A stretch of DNA of 64,000 nt from Muscardinus avellanarius (Eukaryota > Chordata > Mammalia > Rodentia > Gliridae): contig OY726567.1 in assembly GCA_963383645.1 (NCBI GenBank), positions 64,685,234 through 64,749,233 on the forward strand, in the 5' to 3' direction. The translations under genes and the position numbers were made by a program. A model generated the notes under the pieces. That model did no database searches, had not been told where the DNA came from, and saw nothing but the letters and a program-made list of their open reading frames with translations. This document shows, piece by piece, positions 1-10,437 of this stretch; the first letter of the stretch is position 1; every line of letters begins with the position of its first letter.

Positions 1-76
1 CCCCACCCAGTCCGCAGACCCTTCTGGTCTGCAGCTGTCGCCCTCGCTTCAGCCGCAGCCGCCGCTGGCCAGAGAG
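1..76 (+). other. MYADM: Candidate 5' noncoding exon (MYADM first exon, left-truncated)
   Basis: The GC-rich start of the window ends in AGAGAG followed by a good donor GTGAGG at 77. It has no open frame of note. MYADM orthologues have several noncoding 5' exons feeding one coding exon, and this is the first donor upstream of it on the same strand. The assignment rests only on position and the donor. The exon could belong to an upstream transcript, and its 5' end lies outside the window. Confidence 0.45.
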
Positions 77-231
77 GTGAGGATGCGGGCACCGAGGGCG
101 GGAGCAGCGGTCCGGGATACTTGGTCCAAGGGTGGAATGGGCTACAGTTCAAAATGTCTGGGTCCCTAGAAAGACCGAGGTTGGACCAGAATTCCAGGGT
201 TCTGGAGAGCAGAGGGTTGAGAACCTAGACT

Positions 232-560
232 CCTACAGGTCACACATCTGAAAGAGGAGACTGTGGACTAGACCCCTGAAAGAGGGCTGGGGCCTAGGCT
301 CCTGGGTCAGAGGGAGGAGGGCTGGGGGCTGGGTTCCTGCATCTGAGGGAAGAGGGGCTGGGGGCCTAGGCTTCTGGGTCTGTGGAAAGAGGGCTGGGTC
401 CTGGACCCCGGGGTCTAAGGGAGGAGGGCTAGGGTCTGTAGCCTGGGTCTGAGGGAGGAGGCCTGAGGGTCTGTTCACCTGGGTATGAGGAAGGAGGGCT
501 GGGGACTAAGTCCCTGTGTTAGAGGGAGGAGGGCTGGGATCCGAACTCCAGGGTCTGAGG
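232..560 (+). repeat. Degenerate GC-rich minisatellite, about 40-bp unit
   Basis: About eight imperfect units share the core CTGGGTCTGAGGGAGGAGGG, each followed by CTGGGG and a GACTC-like stretch. Related units recur at 2735-2880 and 14455-14560. The unit resembles the dispersed 37-bp minisatellite that I recall from human chromosome 19 introns. The open frames across it are side effects of the repeat. Confidence 0.7.
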
Positions 561-839
561 GCGTGGACAGATGGGTCTCCCTCCTAAGTGTGGGGCTAGA
601 ATCTGGTGCGCTGAGGTGCTCTGGGGAAGCGGGGCATGGGGCTGTGAGTCCTGGGCTTGAGAAAGATAATGGTTGTAGTTCTTGATTTCTGATCCTCTCC
701 GGATCCAGGGGACCCAAAGAATTGGAACTCTGGACTCGCTGCAAGGCTGAGACCCGGCTCCAGGGCTCCTGAAGTGCGGCTGGCGCTGAAAAGCCAGAAG
801 ACGAGACAAGGCTGAGGTCAGCTCCCGAAGTGGAGAGAG

Positions 840-1290
840 GCCGGATTCGGGGGCTCGGGGCCGCCCCTGAGTCTACTGGGTGAAGGGCGCGGCGTCTGGA
901 GGGGCGGTGGGGCGGGTACTGGGTTGCTGGGTGTGGCCAGGGAATCAGCTCCTCGTGGAAACCCGAAGGGGCGTTTCCTCTCCCCGCTTGGGTCTGCGGC
1001 TGTGCATTCCAGAGCTCTGACCTCAAGCGGCGGCTGGCGGCCCTCTGGGCGGGGGTGGACTCCTTCGGTTCGCTGGATCCGCCTCGCCTTCCTTTCCGCT
1101 CCTAAACTGATCCACCTTCCGCGAAGACTGAATGAGCCCCGCCCCTGGCTCTTCCTCCTCCTCCCCCCGCCTGGGGCGGGGCAGCGCGGCGCCCTGAGCG
1201 CCGAGGGTGCGGCCCGCAGCGACTTCTGCTAACGGGTCCCAGCCGGTCGTGGCCTACCGGAGGTCCCGACTCGGCGTGGCCCCTCCCCGG
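840..1290. promoter_or_regulatory. CpG-rich, GC-box-containing region in the MYADM 5' intron
   Basis: This stretch has many CpGs and GC boxes, including GGGGCGGGGC near 1173-1182 and several CCGCCC or GGGGCGG copies. It has no TATA box. It lies between candidate noncoding exons and may be an alternative CpG-island promoter. No transcription start can be fixed from sequence alone. Bases 560-840 just upstream are unique GC-rich DNA with no gene that I can support. Confidence 0.4.
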
Positions 1291-1492
1291 TCCCCAGGAG
1301 GCCAGCCCTTGCCTGGGACCGGCGTTCATTGTGGCTAGCCAGCTCCCTTCGAACGGTTCTCATGGTTTCCGGCCTGGAGCCAGGGTGATGATAAGGGGTG
1401 GGTGTCTTCAAGGTAAACTCAGAAGTGTAGGGTTCCAGCTCATCTTTCTCTCCTATCCTCTCCTTTCTTCTCTCTTCTCCCTTCTCCTCTCT

Positions 1493-1885
1493 TTATGGAT
1501 TGAACCCAGAAGCATTCAACCTCCAAGTATCAGCCCTTTTTACATTTATTTATTTATTTATTTATTTATTTGCGGGTCTGGGGATGGAACCCAGGGGCAT
1601 TCGACCTCTGAGCTACAGCCCCTGTCCTATTTTTTTTTTTTTAAGTCTTTATTTTGAAACCGGGTCACATTGAGCTGCAGAGGGCCTCACTAAGTAGCTA
1701 AGGCTGTCTGCGAACCGCGATCCTCCGGTCTCGGCCTCCCGAATGCTGGGATTACAAGCGTGCGCCACCACACCCGGCTACTTTCTATTTTGAAACAAGG
1801 TCTCACTAAATTGCTAAGGCTGGCCCCGAACCTGGGATCAGCGTTGTCTCAGCCTCCCAAGTACTGGGATTGTAGGCATGTGGCC
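1493..1885 (-). repeat. B1-dID SINE cluster, minus strand, with (TTTA)n
   Basis: From left to right this holds a partial ID-like tail (1493-1545), a (TTTA)n run (1547-1571), a full antisense B1-dID copy (1572-1781) ending in the reverse complement of the GCCGGGTGTGGTGGCGCACG head, and a second partial antisense B1 (1783-1885). Confidence 0.85.
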
Positions 1886-2124
1886 CCCCAACTGCCCCCT
1901 CCCCTCGTTCCACTTTTCTTAGAGACCCTCTAGCACTCCATCCAGGCTGCCAGCCCATCCTTATAGAAACTCCGAACTCATTCTTTTTGGACTCAGAAAT
2001 TCGGGCTTCCAGCACTTTGCTAGGACCTGGGATTTGGGGCACCCCACCTTCGCCCATCCAGAACTGGGACCTGCAATGCCCTGACAGGCCTAGTGGCAGG
2101 GGTCCCCGCACCACCTCCGGATCC

Positions 2125-2200
2125 CGGCCACATTCCAGATGGCTTGGCCGACTGGAGGCCCTTATAAGGCCAGAAGACTTCAGGCCAGGCTGGGCCTCCC
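2125..2200 (+). promoter_or_regulatory. MYADM: Candidate MYADM promoter with TEAD motif and SRF CArG box
   Basis: ACATTCCA (2130-2137) matches the TEAD/MCAT consensus. CCTTATAAGG (2160-2169) is an exact CC(A/T)6GG CArG box that could also act as a TATA-like element. The two sites are 30 bp apart in CpG-rich DNA, and a splice donor lies about 190 bp downstream. This arrangement suggests an actin/MRTF-SRF and YAP-TEAD responsive start, which is inference from the motifs only. Confidence 0.5.
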
Positions 2201-2358
2201 GCCCCCGCAGCCACCGCCCAGGGCCTCCCGCTGCTGGCCGCGCTGCCTTCCCGGGCCCTTCCCGCCTGGGTCGGACAGAGTTAAGATCACACACCACACA
2301 CCCCCGGCTCGGCTCTCTCTCTCACCGGTGTCCTTTCACTCCCTCCTGCGCAGTTAGT
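2190..2358 (+). other. MYADM: Candidate noncoding first exon from the CArG promoter
   Basis: If transcription starts about 30 bp downstream of the TATAA-like core, an exon would run to the donor GTAAGG at 2359. It has no conserved open frame. The start position is a guess, and the donor fits the consensus well. Confidence 0.3.
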
Positions 2359-2629
2359 GTAAGGGGAGGAAGAGGCGGCGCCTAGCTGGGGTCACCTCCG
2401 GGCCCCTTTTCGGGGTTTGGCGCTAAGTGCTGGTCCCGGGCCAGGCTGGGGGTGGGAGGGGGGCAAGGCGCCAAGCCCCTTCTCCGCAGGGAGGCACACC
2501 CAGGCTGAGGCACCTCTTGGCGGGGGCGGCGGCGGCTGGCTTCCTGAGCCCCGGGGGAGGAGCCCGCTCTGAGCTGACACCGAGGGCCTCTCTCTGCTTC
2601 AGGTGCTCTGTCTGACCCGCCTTTCCCAG

Positions 2630-2694
2630 GAGTGCGACTCAATCCATCTCCACAGCCGGATCTTTCTCCTTGGGGTTCTCAACTAAGACACCAG
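2630..2694 (+). other. MYADM: Candidate MYADM 5' UTR exon
   Basis: A pyrimidine-rich acceptor (CTTTCCCAG, ending at 2629) precedes 65 bp that end in ACCAG with an excellent donor GTGAGT at 2695. An alternative acceptor ends at 2602. The segment has no coding signature, and its position upstream of the MYADM coding exon fits a shared noncoding exon. Confidence 0.45.
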
Positions 2695-2734
2695 GTGAGT
2701 GTGCTGAGAGCCCAGACCACCCACCCCCCTGAGG

Positions 2735-2880
2735 GAGAAGAGCTGGGGTCTGAACTCCTGGATCTGGAGGAGGGGCCGAGGTCTAGGCTCCTGGGTCTGA
2801 AGGTGGAGGGCGGGCTAGGGCCTGGACCCCTGGGCTGGATGGCAGAGGGACCTGGAACTTGGGTTTCAGGAAAAGGGCCA
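2735..2880 (+). repeat. Second array of the about 40-bp minisatellite family
   Basis: Three to four degenerate units of the CTCCTGGGTCTGA and GGAGGGCGGGCTAGGGCCTGGA type repeat the motif seen at 232-560. Bases 2881-3412 downstream are unique intron sequence with no recognisable gene. Confidence 0.6.
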
Positions 2881-3412
2881 GAGACACTCTCTTGTATAAG
2901 GAAGTAGTGTCCTGTGTCCTCTGAGCCCTTTGAACCGAGGGCTGGGAAGGGTAAAAAGCCTGTGCTATTGCTCTGTAAAAAGGAAGTTTGGTTTCCCAGT
3001 GCCTGGGAGCCATCTCCTGATATTTTTAGTGGTGTCAGCTGAGAGATGTTGCATCCTGAAAGGGGTCTGGGTATCTGGTCTCAATTTCTGAGCTTCTTTA
3101 AGACAGGGAGGTGGAAGGGGTAGGATTTGGAAGTGGGGACAAAGGAATTACTCTCTCCAGTGTGGGGCATGTGGCTTAGTCCAGGCCAAGGGCTGAGGGC
3201 TGAGTAATTGGCCTGGGAGGCAGATGTGATGCTGGACATTTGAGACTGTGGGGAGCTGCGTTTCCCAGAACTTGGGGAACCAGCTGGCTGAGTTTCTGGA
3301 TGGGGGGTAGACTCAGCATGGAGGAGGGTAGAGGGAGGAAGAAACCACTGTTCCTGACCTCTGAAGCAGGGTGGACAGAAGTGAGGCAGGTAAGGTTTAG
3401 ACTCTATTCCAA

Positions 3413-3626
3413 GCCCAGCATGGTGGCTCACACTTGTAACCCAGCATTTGAGAGGCTGAGACAGGAGGATCGCGGTTCGTGGACGGCCTCAGCTACTTAG
3501 TGAGGCCCTTTACAAAGTGAGACCCTGTTTCAAAATAAAGAATAAAAAAAAAAAAATCGGGGTAGGGGTGTAGCTCCAAGGTAGAATGGTCCGGGGTTCT
3601 CCAGTGCACAAAGTAAAAAAAAAAAA
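3413..3626 (+). repeat. B1-dID SINE
   Basis: A full-length copy with a B1 head (AGCATGGTGGCTCACACTTG), the linker AAAATAAAGAATAAAAAA and an ID-like tail (GGGGTGTAGCTCCAAGGTAG), ending in an A-rich tract. Confidence 0.85.
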
Positions 3627-3779
3627 GACCCCATTCCAGAAGGGAGGGGGGAAAGAGGGCTTGGTCATCCAGGAGCTAAGAGTTCCATGAGAGGAGCTAG
3701 GTAGTAGGTCGGAAGCTCTGATCAGATGTGAGAACATAAAGCATTTTGAAGTTGGATGTGTCAAGACTGGAAATGTAGG

Positions 3780-3994
3780 CCGGGTGTGGTGGCGCACGCT
3801 TGTAATCCCAGCATTTGGGAGGCTGAGACCGGAGGATCGCGGTTTGCGGAAAGCCTCAGCTACTTAGTGAGGCCCTCTGCAACTCACTGAGACCCTGTTT
3901 CAAAATAAAGAATAAACAATTGGGCAGGGGGTGTAGCTCGGAGGTCGAATGCCCCTAGGTTCCATCCCCAGACCTGCAAAACAAAACAAAACAA
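3780..3994 (+). repeat. B1-dID SINE, type A
   Basis: A full-length young-looking copy with CCAGCATTTGGGAGGCTGAG, the AAAATAAAGAATAAA linker, GGTGTAGCTCGGAGGTCGAA and an AAAACAAAACAAAAC tail. Bases 3995-4130 are short unique intron sequence. Confidence 0.88.
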
Positions 3995-4130
3995 GACTGG
4001 AAATGTCTGGGTTACTATTAGGTGAAAGGAGGAACTTTATTTACTGGGGCTGGGCTGCAGAGCCCTAGGTCTCCAAAGGGAGGAGGAAGTTGACAGGGGA
4101 TTTTAGAGCCTGCAAAAGATTGGCCTCAGC

Positions 4131-4294
4131 CCAGGGTGGTGGTGGTGCACTCTTGTAATCCCAGCTTTTGGGAGGCTGAGACAGGAGGATCGAGGTTGGC
4201 GGACAGCCTCAGCTATTTAGTGAGGCCCTCTGCAACTCAAAAACTAGGGCTGGGGGTGTATCTCACAGGTAGAGTGCCCCTGGGTTTTATCCCC

Positions 4295-4340
<46 letters not shown>

Positions 4341-4425
4341 AGAGAAAAGAATATAGGACTGGGGCTGTAGCTAGAAGGTAGAATGCCCCCTGGTTTCAAT
4401 CCTAGTACCATAAAAAAAAATAAGA
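4131..4425 (+). repeat. B1-dID SINE with (CA)n and a second ID tail
   Basis: A B1-dID copy ends in CCCCAGTAACACAC and runs into a (CA)n microsatellite (4299-4338). A second ID-like segment follows (about 4357-4425). The microsatellite grew at the 3' end of the SINE tail. Confidence 0.8.
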
Positions 4426-4499
4426 CTGGCCTCTTATATTGACAGGTGGGTGGAGCTAGGAGAAGAGAGAGACAATGTTTAGACCACAGTATTATTTAT

Positions 4500-4994
4500 T
4501 TACTCATTCTTTCATTTATTGGGACCCAGGAACACTCAATCTTCCGACTACATCTCTGCCTTTTATTTTTTTAGTTTGAAACTGGGAGGGTCTCACTAAG
4601 TTGCTGAGTCTGACCACAATCTTACGATCCTCCTGTCTCAGCCTCCCAAGTACTGGGATTAAAAGCATGTGCCGCCACGCCCTGCTTTTATTTATTTCTT
4701 TAGGTATTGGGGATTAAACCCAGGAGTTTTCTACTTTCAAGTCACACCCTCAGCCTTATTTATTTATTTAGTGGTGCTGAGGATTGATTCTAGGTGTGTT
4801 CTACCTCTAATATATACCCCCAGCCCTATTTTATTTTTAGTTTGAAATTTTTAGCTTACTTTGTTTTTATTTTTGTTTCAAAATAAGTTGCTGAAATCCT
4901 TCGCTAAGTAGCTGAGGCTGGCTGCAAACCTGCAATCCTCTTGTCTCGGCCTCCCAAGTACTAGGATTACTGTCGTGTGCCCCCACTGCTGGCT
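4500..4994 (-). repeat. Antisense B1-dID cluster
   Basis: An antisense copy lies at about 4517-4684. It is followed by two antisense ID-like tails (4697-4757 and 4770-4826) and an antisense B1 (4827-4994) carrying CAGCCTCCCAAGTACTGGGA-type sequence. Confidence 0.8.
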
Positions 4995-5102
4995 AGTCTT
5001 AATTGGTGGGGTTGCCTAGGGGAATGAAGAAGGGAGGGCAGCTTTGTATGTCTGAAGTGGGGAGGAGGAGAAAGATCAGAGCCTCAAATTCTGGGCCGTA
5101 GT

Positions 5103-5580
5103 GGGGTGTGGTAGTGCACGTTCATAATGCCGGCATTCGGGAGGCTGAGACCAGAGGATTGGGGTTCTCAGACAGCCTCAAGCTACTTAGTGAGACCCTT
5201 TGCAACTCAGTGAGCCTCTGTTTCAAAATTAAAAAGACTAGGCCGGGCGTGGTGGCGCACGCTTGTAATCCCCGCGCTTGGGAGGCTGAGACAGGAGGAT
5301 CGCGCAGGTGCAAAGCCAGCCTCAACTACTTAGTGAGGCTCTCAGCAACTTAGTGAGACCCTGTTTCCAAATAAAATATAAATGGGTCTGGGAGTATAGC
5401 CCAGAGGTAGAAAGCCTCTGGGTTCTACCCCCAGTACCACCAAAAAAAAAAAAACCAAACAAAAAAACAAAACAAAATTCAAAAGATTAAAAAATAGGGC
5501 TGGGTTTGTAGCTTGGAGGTACAATGCCCCTGGGTTCCATCCCCAGTCCCCACACCCCGCAAAAAAAAAGAAAAGAAAAA
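5103..5580 (+). repeat. B1-dID cluster just upstream of the MYADM coding exon
   Basis: A partial B1 (5103-5235) is followed by a full type B copy (5241-5455, with CCCCGCGCTTGGGAGGCTGA and GGTCTGGGAGTATAGCCC) and a lone ID-like tail (5497-5570). Confidence 0.85.
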
Positions 5581-5788
5581 TTCTGGGTTGTGACATGAAC
5601 CTGAAACTGGGGTGAGCAACTTGGCCCTAGATGCCTGGAACTGTTCTTGTTTGCAAAGGGAAAGCCCCAGTCCTGAGAATTCCCTCTCTAGAGTCCAAAG
5701 TCATTTGTTGCAGGAGAGGCGAGGGCTGGGAGCCTCGGTCCCTGTGTCCAGGATTTCATGGAGAAACCATCTTTTGCCTTTCCCAGCC

Positions 5789-6748
5789 ATGCCGGTGACG
5801 GTGACCCGCACAACCATCACCACCACATCTTCATCCTCAGGGTCCCCAGTGGTCGTGGGGTCTCCTCGGGCCCTGACCCAGCCCCTGGGCCTCCTGCGCC
5901 TGCTGCAGCTGCTGTCCACCTGTGTGGCCTTCTCGCTGGTGGCCAGCGTGGGCGCCTGGGCAGGGCCCATGGGTAACTGGTCCATGTTCACCTGGTGCTT
6001 CTGCTTCTCGGTGACCCTCATCATCCTCATCGTGGAGCTGGGCGGCCTCCAGGCCCGCTTTCCCCTGTCGTGGCGTAACTTCCCCATCACCTATGCCTGC
6101 TACGCTGCCCTCTTCTGCCTGTCGTCCTCCATCATCTACCCTACCACCTACGTGCAGTTCTTGTCTCACGGCCGTTCCCGGGACCACGCCATTGCCGCCA
6201 CCACCTTCTCCTGCATCGCCTGTGTGGCTTATGCCACCGAAGTGGCCTGGACCCGGGCCAGGCCCGGCGAGATCACCGGCTACATGGCTACAGTGCCGGG
6301 GCTGCTCAAGGTGCTGGAGACCTTCATTGCCTGCATCATCTTCGCCTTCATCAGCAACCCCAACGTGTACCAGCGCCAGCCAGCCCTGGAGTGGTGTGTG
6401 GCGGTATACGCCATCTGCTTCATCCTGGCAGCCGTGGCCATCTTGCTGAACCTGGGAGACTGCACCAATATGTTGCCCATCTCCTTCCCCAGCTTCCTGT
6501 CAGGACTGGCCTTGCTCTCTGTCATCTTCTACGCCACCGCCCTTGTTCTCTGGCCCCTGTATCAGTTTGACGAGAGGTACGGCGGCCAGCCCCAGAGGCG
6601 ATGGGATCCGAACTGCGCTGTCAGACACCCCCACTTTGTGTGCGACTGGGACCGCCGCCTGGCTGTGGCCATCTTGACGGCCATCAACCTGCTGGCGTAT
6701 GTGGCCGATCTGGTGTACTCTGCCCGCCTGGTGTTTGTCAAGGTCTAA
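5789..6748 (+). CDS. MYADM: Myeloid-associated differentiation marker, MARVEL-domain membrane protein
   Basis: This is a single uninterrupted coding exon of 319 codons plus stop. The family is usually about 320 aa. The protein starts MPVTVTRTTIT and ends VFVKV. A Ser/Thr-rich N-terminus is followed by eight hydrophobic segments (about 36-58, 66-84, 98-118, 134-153, 170-188, 200-221, 233-256 and 288-312). These form two tandem MARVEL-type four-helix units (about 31-163 and 168-315). The family acts at cholesterol-rich plasma-membrane domains, affecting membrane order, Rac1 placement, cell spreading and endothelial barrier function; that is known for the family and not shown here. The start was chosen because an acceptor (CCTTTCCCAG, ending 5786) lies 2 bp before the ATG in CCATGCCGG context. 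The open frame extends upstream to 5612, but this is intronic. The transcript probably begins at the noncoding exons and promoters in 1-2700. Confidence 0.96.
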   Translation: MPVTVTRTTITTTSSSSGSPVVVGSPRALTQPLGLLRLLQLLSTCVAFSLVASVGAWAGPMGNWSMFTWCFCFSVTLIILIVELGGLQARFPLSWRNFPITYACYAALFCLSSSIIYPTTYVQFLSHGRSRDHAIAATTFSCIACVAYATEVAWTRARPGEITGYMATVPGLLKVLETFIACIIFAFISNPNVYQRQPALEWCVAVYAICFILAAVAILLNLGDCTNMLPISFPSFLSGLALLSVIFYATALVLWPLYQFDERYGGQPQRRWDPNCAVRHPHFVCDWDRRLAVAILTAINLLAYVADLVYSARLVFVKV

Positions 6749-7600
6749 GACTCACAAGGGGCTCCTGGATCCCAGATCCCTCTTTCCAACCTCTTCATTC
6801 TTCTTGCTCAGGTTTTTAATTCTGAGTCCTTATTTCTCGCCCACTCCTGTTTGGTATTCTCTGCCTGAATCCTCACCTAGTCTTTCTGGCTTCTTTTTTT
6901 CAAAACTCTTATCTATTTGCTGTTTCCTTCTGGTTTGATTTAGTTCCCCACATTCTGTTTTGCCCCAGAGCTGTCCCCAACCCTTCTTCTTTTCTACTGT
7001 TTTTTCATCTGCCAGTCTCTGATCCCATCTTCCTACTTCTTCAGGAGCCCTGACTTCTTTCTCTTCCACCCAACCCACCTCTAACGGTGCTCAGCTTCAC
7101 ACACCCCACACCCCTTTGCAATTGTTCATGCCATGGGCCCCCCCCCCAAGGGCCCTCATTGCCAAAGCATGCCTGCCTGCCCTAGCTGTGCCTTAGTTGA
7201 TGTGTATTTGTGCGAGTTGGAGGGGTGGGTTGGGGTGGGGGGTGGGTAGCTAGGCATCAGCCTCCTCTCCCAGTAGAGGAGGGTGTACATGCACCTCCCC
7301 TTTAAATTAAATCTCTGGAGGTCAGTAATTCCCAGCGGATGGGAGGCTTTAAGCACCTAGGGAGCCCGCTTTTTCCCTAGGCCTCACCTGGCACTCAGTC
7401 TTGCTGAGATGGGCTCCAGAACTTTTGCCAGGCTTAGTAAAAACCCCCAGAGGCCATCCTTGGGAAGCAAGAGCTCTGGGTGTCTCTCATTTTAACTGTT
7501 CTCTGTGCTGTCACAAAAAGGAAACAGGCAAAGAACCACATGGTCTTGAAGATAGCCATCTCAAGTATTTGTAAGGGGTAGTGACGTGGCTCTCAGTGTT
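6749..7600 (+). other. MYADM: Probable MYADM 3' UTR
   Basis: About 850 bp of unique, SINE-free sequence follows the stop and is pyrimidine-rich at first. No convincing AATAAA lies inside it. The first AATAAA is at 7767-7772, in the A-rich tail of a SINE, so the true cleavage site is uncertain and may lie further on. Confidence 0.55.
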
Positions 7601-7610
7601 GAAAATAATT

Positions 7611-8008
7611 TGTTCTAGGCTGAGGTCGCAGGTTTGTAGACAGCCTCAGCTGCTTAGTGAGGCCCTCCACAACTTAGTGAGATCCTGTTTCAAGAAAAAA
7701 AAAAAAAAAGGCTGGGAGTATAGCTTGGAGGTAGAATGCCCCTGGGTTCCATCCCCAGTCCTGCAAAATAAATATATAAGTTATAATAATAAATGTGTTC
7801 TAGCTGGGGTGTGGTGACACATACCTGTAATCCTAGTACTTGGGAGGCTGAGACAGGAGGATCGCAGTTGCAGCCAGCCTCAGCAATCTTATGAGGCCCT
7901 CTGCAACCTTGTGAGACCTTATTTCAAAATAAAAAATAAGGCTGGGGGTAGAGCTCAGAGGTAGAATGTCTCTGGATTTAATCCCTAGTACTAAAAAAAA
8001 AAAAAAAG
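7611..8008 (+). repeat. Two B1-dID SINEs
   Basis: A 5'-truncated copy (7611-7775) has an ID-like tail ending ATCCCCAGTCCTGCAAAATA. A second copy (7802-8008) is full length. AATAAA motifs in the A-rich tails could serve as polyadenylation signals for MYADM. Confidence 0.85.
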
Positions 8009-8181
8009 TGTTCTGTTTTGGTCAGAAATAACTGGCCAATGCCAGCCTTAAAGGCAATATTGGCCTGGTGTTTTGTTTTGTTTTGTTTCCTCCTTTTTTT
8101 TCTTTTTCTTTTTCCTGGTCATAAGGGCAAAAACTACAGAGTGGCCCTATTCTTCCATGGAGAAATTAAAACCAGGCATGG

Positions 8182-8574
8182 AACCGGGCATGGTGGCACA
8201 CACTTGTAATCCCAGTACTTGGGAGGCTGAGACAGGAGGATTACACGTTCGCAGACAGCCTTAGTTACTTAGTGAGGCCCTCCGCAAGTTAGTGAGACCC
8301 TGTTTCAAAATAAAGAATAAAAAATAGGACTGGGGCTGTAGCTCAGAGGTAGACTGCCTTTGGGTTCCATCCCCAGTACCGTAAAACAAACAAACAACAA
8401 CAACAACAAAAACTGATCATGGGGGTGCACAACTGTAATCCCAGTACTTGGGAGGCCGAGCTAGGAAGGATGCAGGTTTGAGGCCAGCCTCAGCAACTTA
8501 GCAAGACCCTGTTTCAAATAAAGTTGGGGGTGTAGCTTGGAGGTGAATGCCCCTGGGTTGAATCCCCAGTACCA
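8182..8574 (+). repeat. Two B1-dID SINEs
   Basis: A full copy (8182-8385) has a (CAA)n-like tail. A shorter, older copy (8413-8574) lacks part of the B1-to-ID linker. Confidence 0.85.
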
Positions 8575-8730
8575 AAGAAAGAACTGAAAAGGCAAAAGAG
8601 GGATGTCTCTCTTTGGTTTTTCTTTTGTTTTGGGGCGGGTGGGTAGGGAAATGAGGACCTCTGCAGACCTAGCCAGAGGGACATTGCTTGAATGTGTGGT
8701 GCACATGCCTGTGTGTTTTTGTGTGCCAGA

Positions 8731-8820
8731 TGCTTCTCGCTGCTGCCTCCTGCTTCTCGCTGCTGCCTCCTGCTTCTCACTGCTGCTTCCTGCTTCTCGC
8801 TGCTGCTTCCTGCTTCTCGG
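8731..8820 (+). repeat. 20-bp tandem repeat, 4.5 copies
   Basis: The unit TGCTTCTCGCTGCTGCCTCC is repeated four and a half times with one or two changes per unit. It encodes no conserved protein. Bases 8575-8730 and 8821-9134 around it are AT-rich unique sequence with no gene that I can support. Confidence 0.9.
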
Positions 8821-9134
8821 GGACTCACATGCATAATATGACATATAAATGTATAAATATATATTTTATTTTTTTTAATGCCCTGGAGCTTTTGGTTCCA
8901 GTAGCTCCTGCTGGCAGTCATAGAAGCCTTGTCCCTCCTCCCACTGCCACATTCATAATGTTCTTTTTTTTTTAAAAAAAATCTCGATATAAAGATAAAA
9001 AAGAGGACTTGTGCTTTCTTTATTACTGGGGGAGGGCTCCAGGAAGAGTGCTGAAGCCCAGATTCTTCAATCTGGTGGGAGAAAGGAGTTGGAGCCAAGA
9101 CAATCTTGGCCTGATCAGAAAACACTAGCAGAAG

Positions 9135-10180
9135 CCAGGAGTGGTGGCACATACTTGCAACCCTAGTACTTGGAAGGATGTGACAGGAGGATCACAGGTT
9201 CAAAGCCAGCCTCAGCAACTTAGTGAAGCCCTGTTTCAAAAAAAAAAAAAATTAAACAGGGCTAGGGTTGTAGGTCAGAGGCAGAATGCCCCTGGCTTCA
9301 GTCACCAGTACTTGGGAGGCTGAGACGGGAGGATTGCAGATTCAAGGCCAGTCTCAGCAATTTAGTAAGTCTGTTTCCAAATAAAAAGGGCTGGGGGTGC
9401 TAGGCATGGTGGCACAAGCCTGTAATCCCAGTACTTGGGAGGCTGAAACAGGAGGATTGCAGGTTCAAGGACACCCTCAGTAAGTAGTGAGACTCTCATC
9501 AACCTAGTGAGACCCTGCTTCAAAATAAAAATAAAAAAAATTAAATTAGGGCTGGGGGTATTGCTCCGAGGTAGATTGGTCCTGGGTTTAATCCCAAGTA
9601 CCACAATATGAGCTGGGCGTGGTGGCACACACTTGTAATCCAGGGCTTGGGAGGCTGAGACAGGAGGATCACACAGGTTCAAAGCCAGCCTCAGCTACTG
9701 AGTGAGGCTCTCAGCAACATAGTGAGACCCTGTTTCCAAGTAAAATATTAAAAAAAAAAAGGTCTGAGCTGGGCGTGGTGGCGCACGATTGTAATCCCCG
9801 CGCTTGGGAGGCTGAGACAGGAGGATCGCACAGGTTCGAAGCCAGCCTCAGCTACTTCGTGAGGCTCTCAGCAACTTAGACCCTGTTTCCAAAGAAAATA
9901 TAAAATAGGTCTGGGAGTATAGCCCAGAGGTAAAAAGCCCCTGGGTTCCACCCCCAATACCACCAAAAAAAAAAAAAAATAGGTCTGGGATATAGTCCGG
10001 AGGTAGAAAAGCCCCTGGGTTCCACCCCCAGTGCTACCCCCCCCAAAAAAAAAACCAAGTACCACACACAGAACAAAAGGCTGGTGGTATACCTTGGGGG
10101 TAGAATGCCCTGGGTTCAACCCCTAGTAACCTCCCACAAAAAGGCTGGGCATGGAGCTCGGCAGTTCAATCCCTAGTGCA
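9135..10180 (+). repeat. Dense B1-dID array
   Basis: In order: a copy at 9135-9311, a headless partial at 9312-9400, a full copy at 9401-9606, a type B head at 9611-9762, and a full type B copy at about 9772-9975. Three further ID-like tails follow (9982-10040, 10078-10135 and 10143-10180). All share one orientation, which suggests repeated insertion into the A-rich ends of earlier copies. Confidence 0.85.
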
Positions 10181-10437
10181 AAAAGAGAAAACATTAGCAG
10201 AGCTGGGTCTTCTAAATTAATCTCTCGAGCCAGGAGGGTGGGGTGGGATAGTAATGAGAAAGATTTCTCCCTCCTTGGAATCCCATGGAAATAACAATGT
10301 CCCAATTTGAATTTGCATCTTTCCTTCAAAATCAATTCTCCCACGTTCCCCATCTCAACTGTAAACTTAGAAGGCAGAGAACCCAAACACTTGTTCTTTC
10401 TCCCCCATGGGTCAGTTTCTCATCAAACACCATCTAG
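10181..10437. other. Unique spacer with no recognised feature
   Basis: Bases 10181-10437 are unique sequence. I find no gene, repeat family or regulatory motif that I can support here. Confidence 0.5.

Noticed and set aside
5612..5788. 59-codon N-terminal extension of the MYADM open frame
   Set aside because: It has no family similarity, overlaps intron sequence and ends at a strong splice acceptor 2 bp before the conserved ATG.
8514..9152. 212-codon antisense frame downstream of MYADM
   Set aside because: It runs through a SINE and a 20-bp tandem repeat and has no conserved features.
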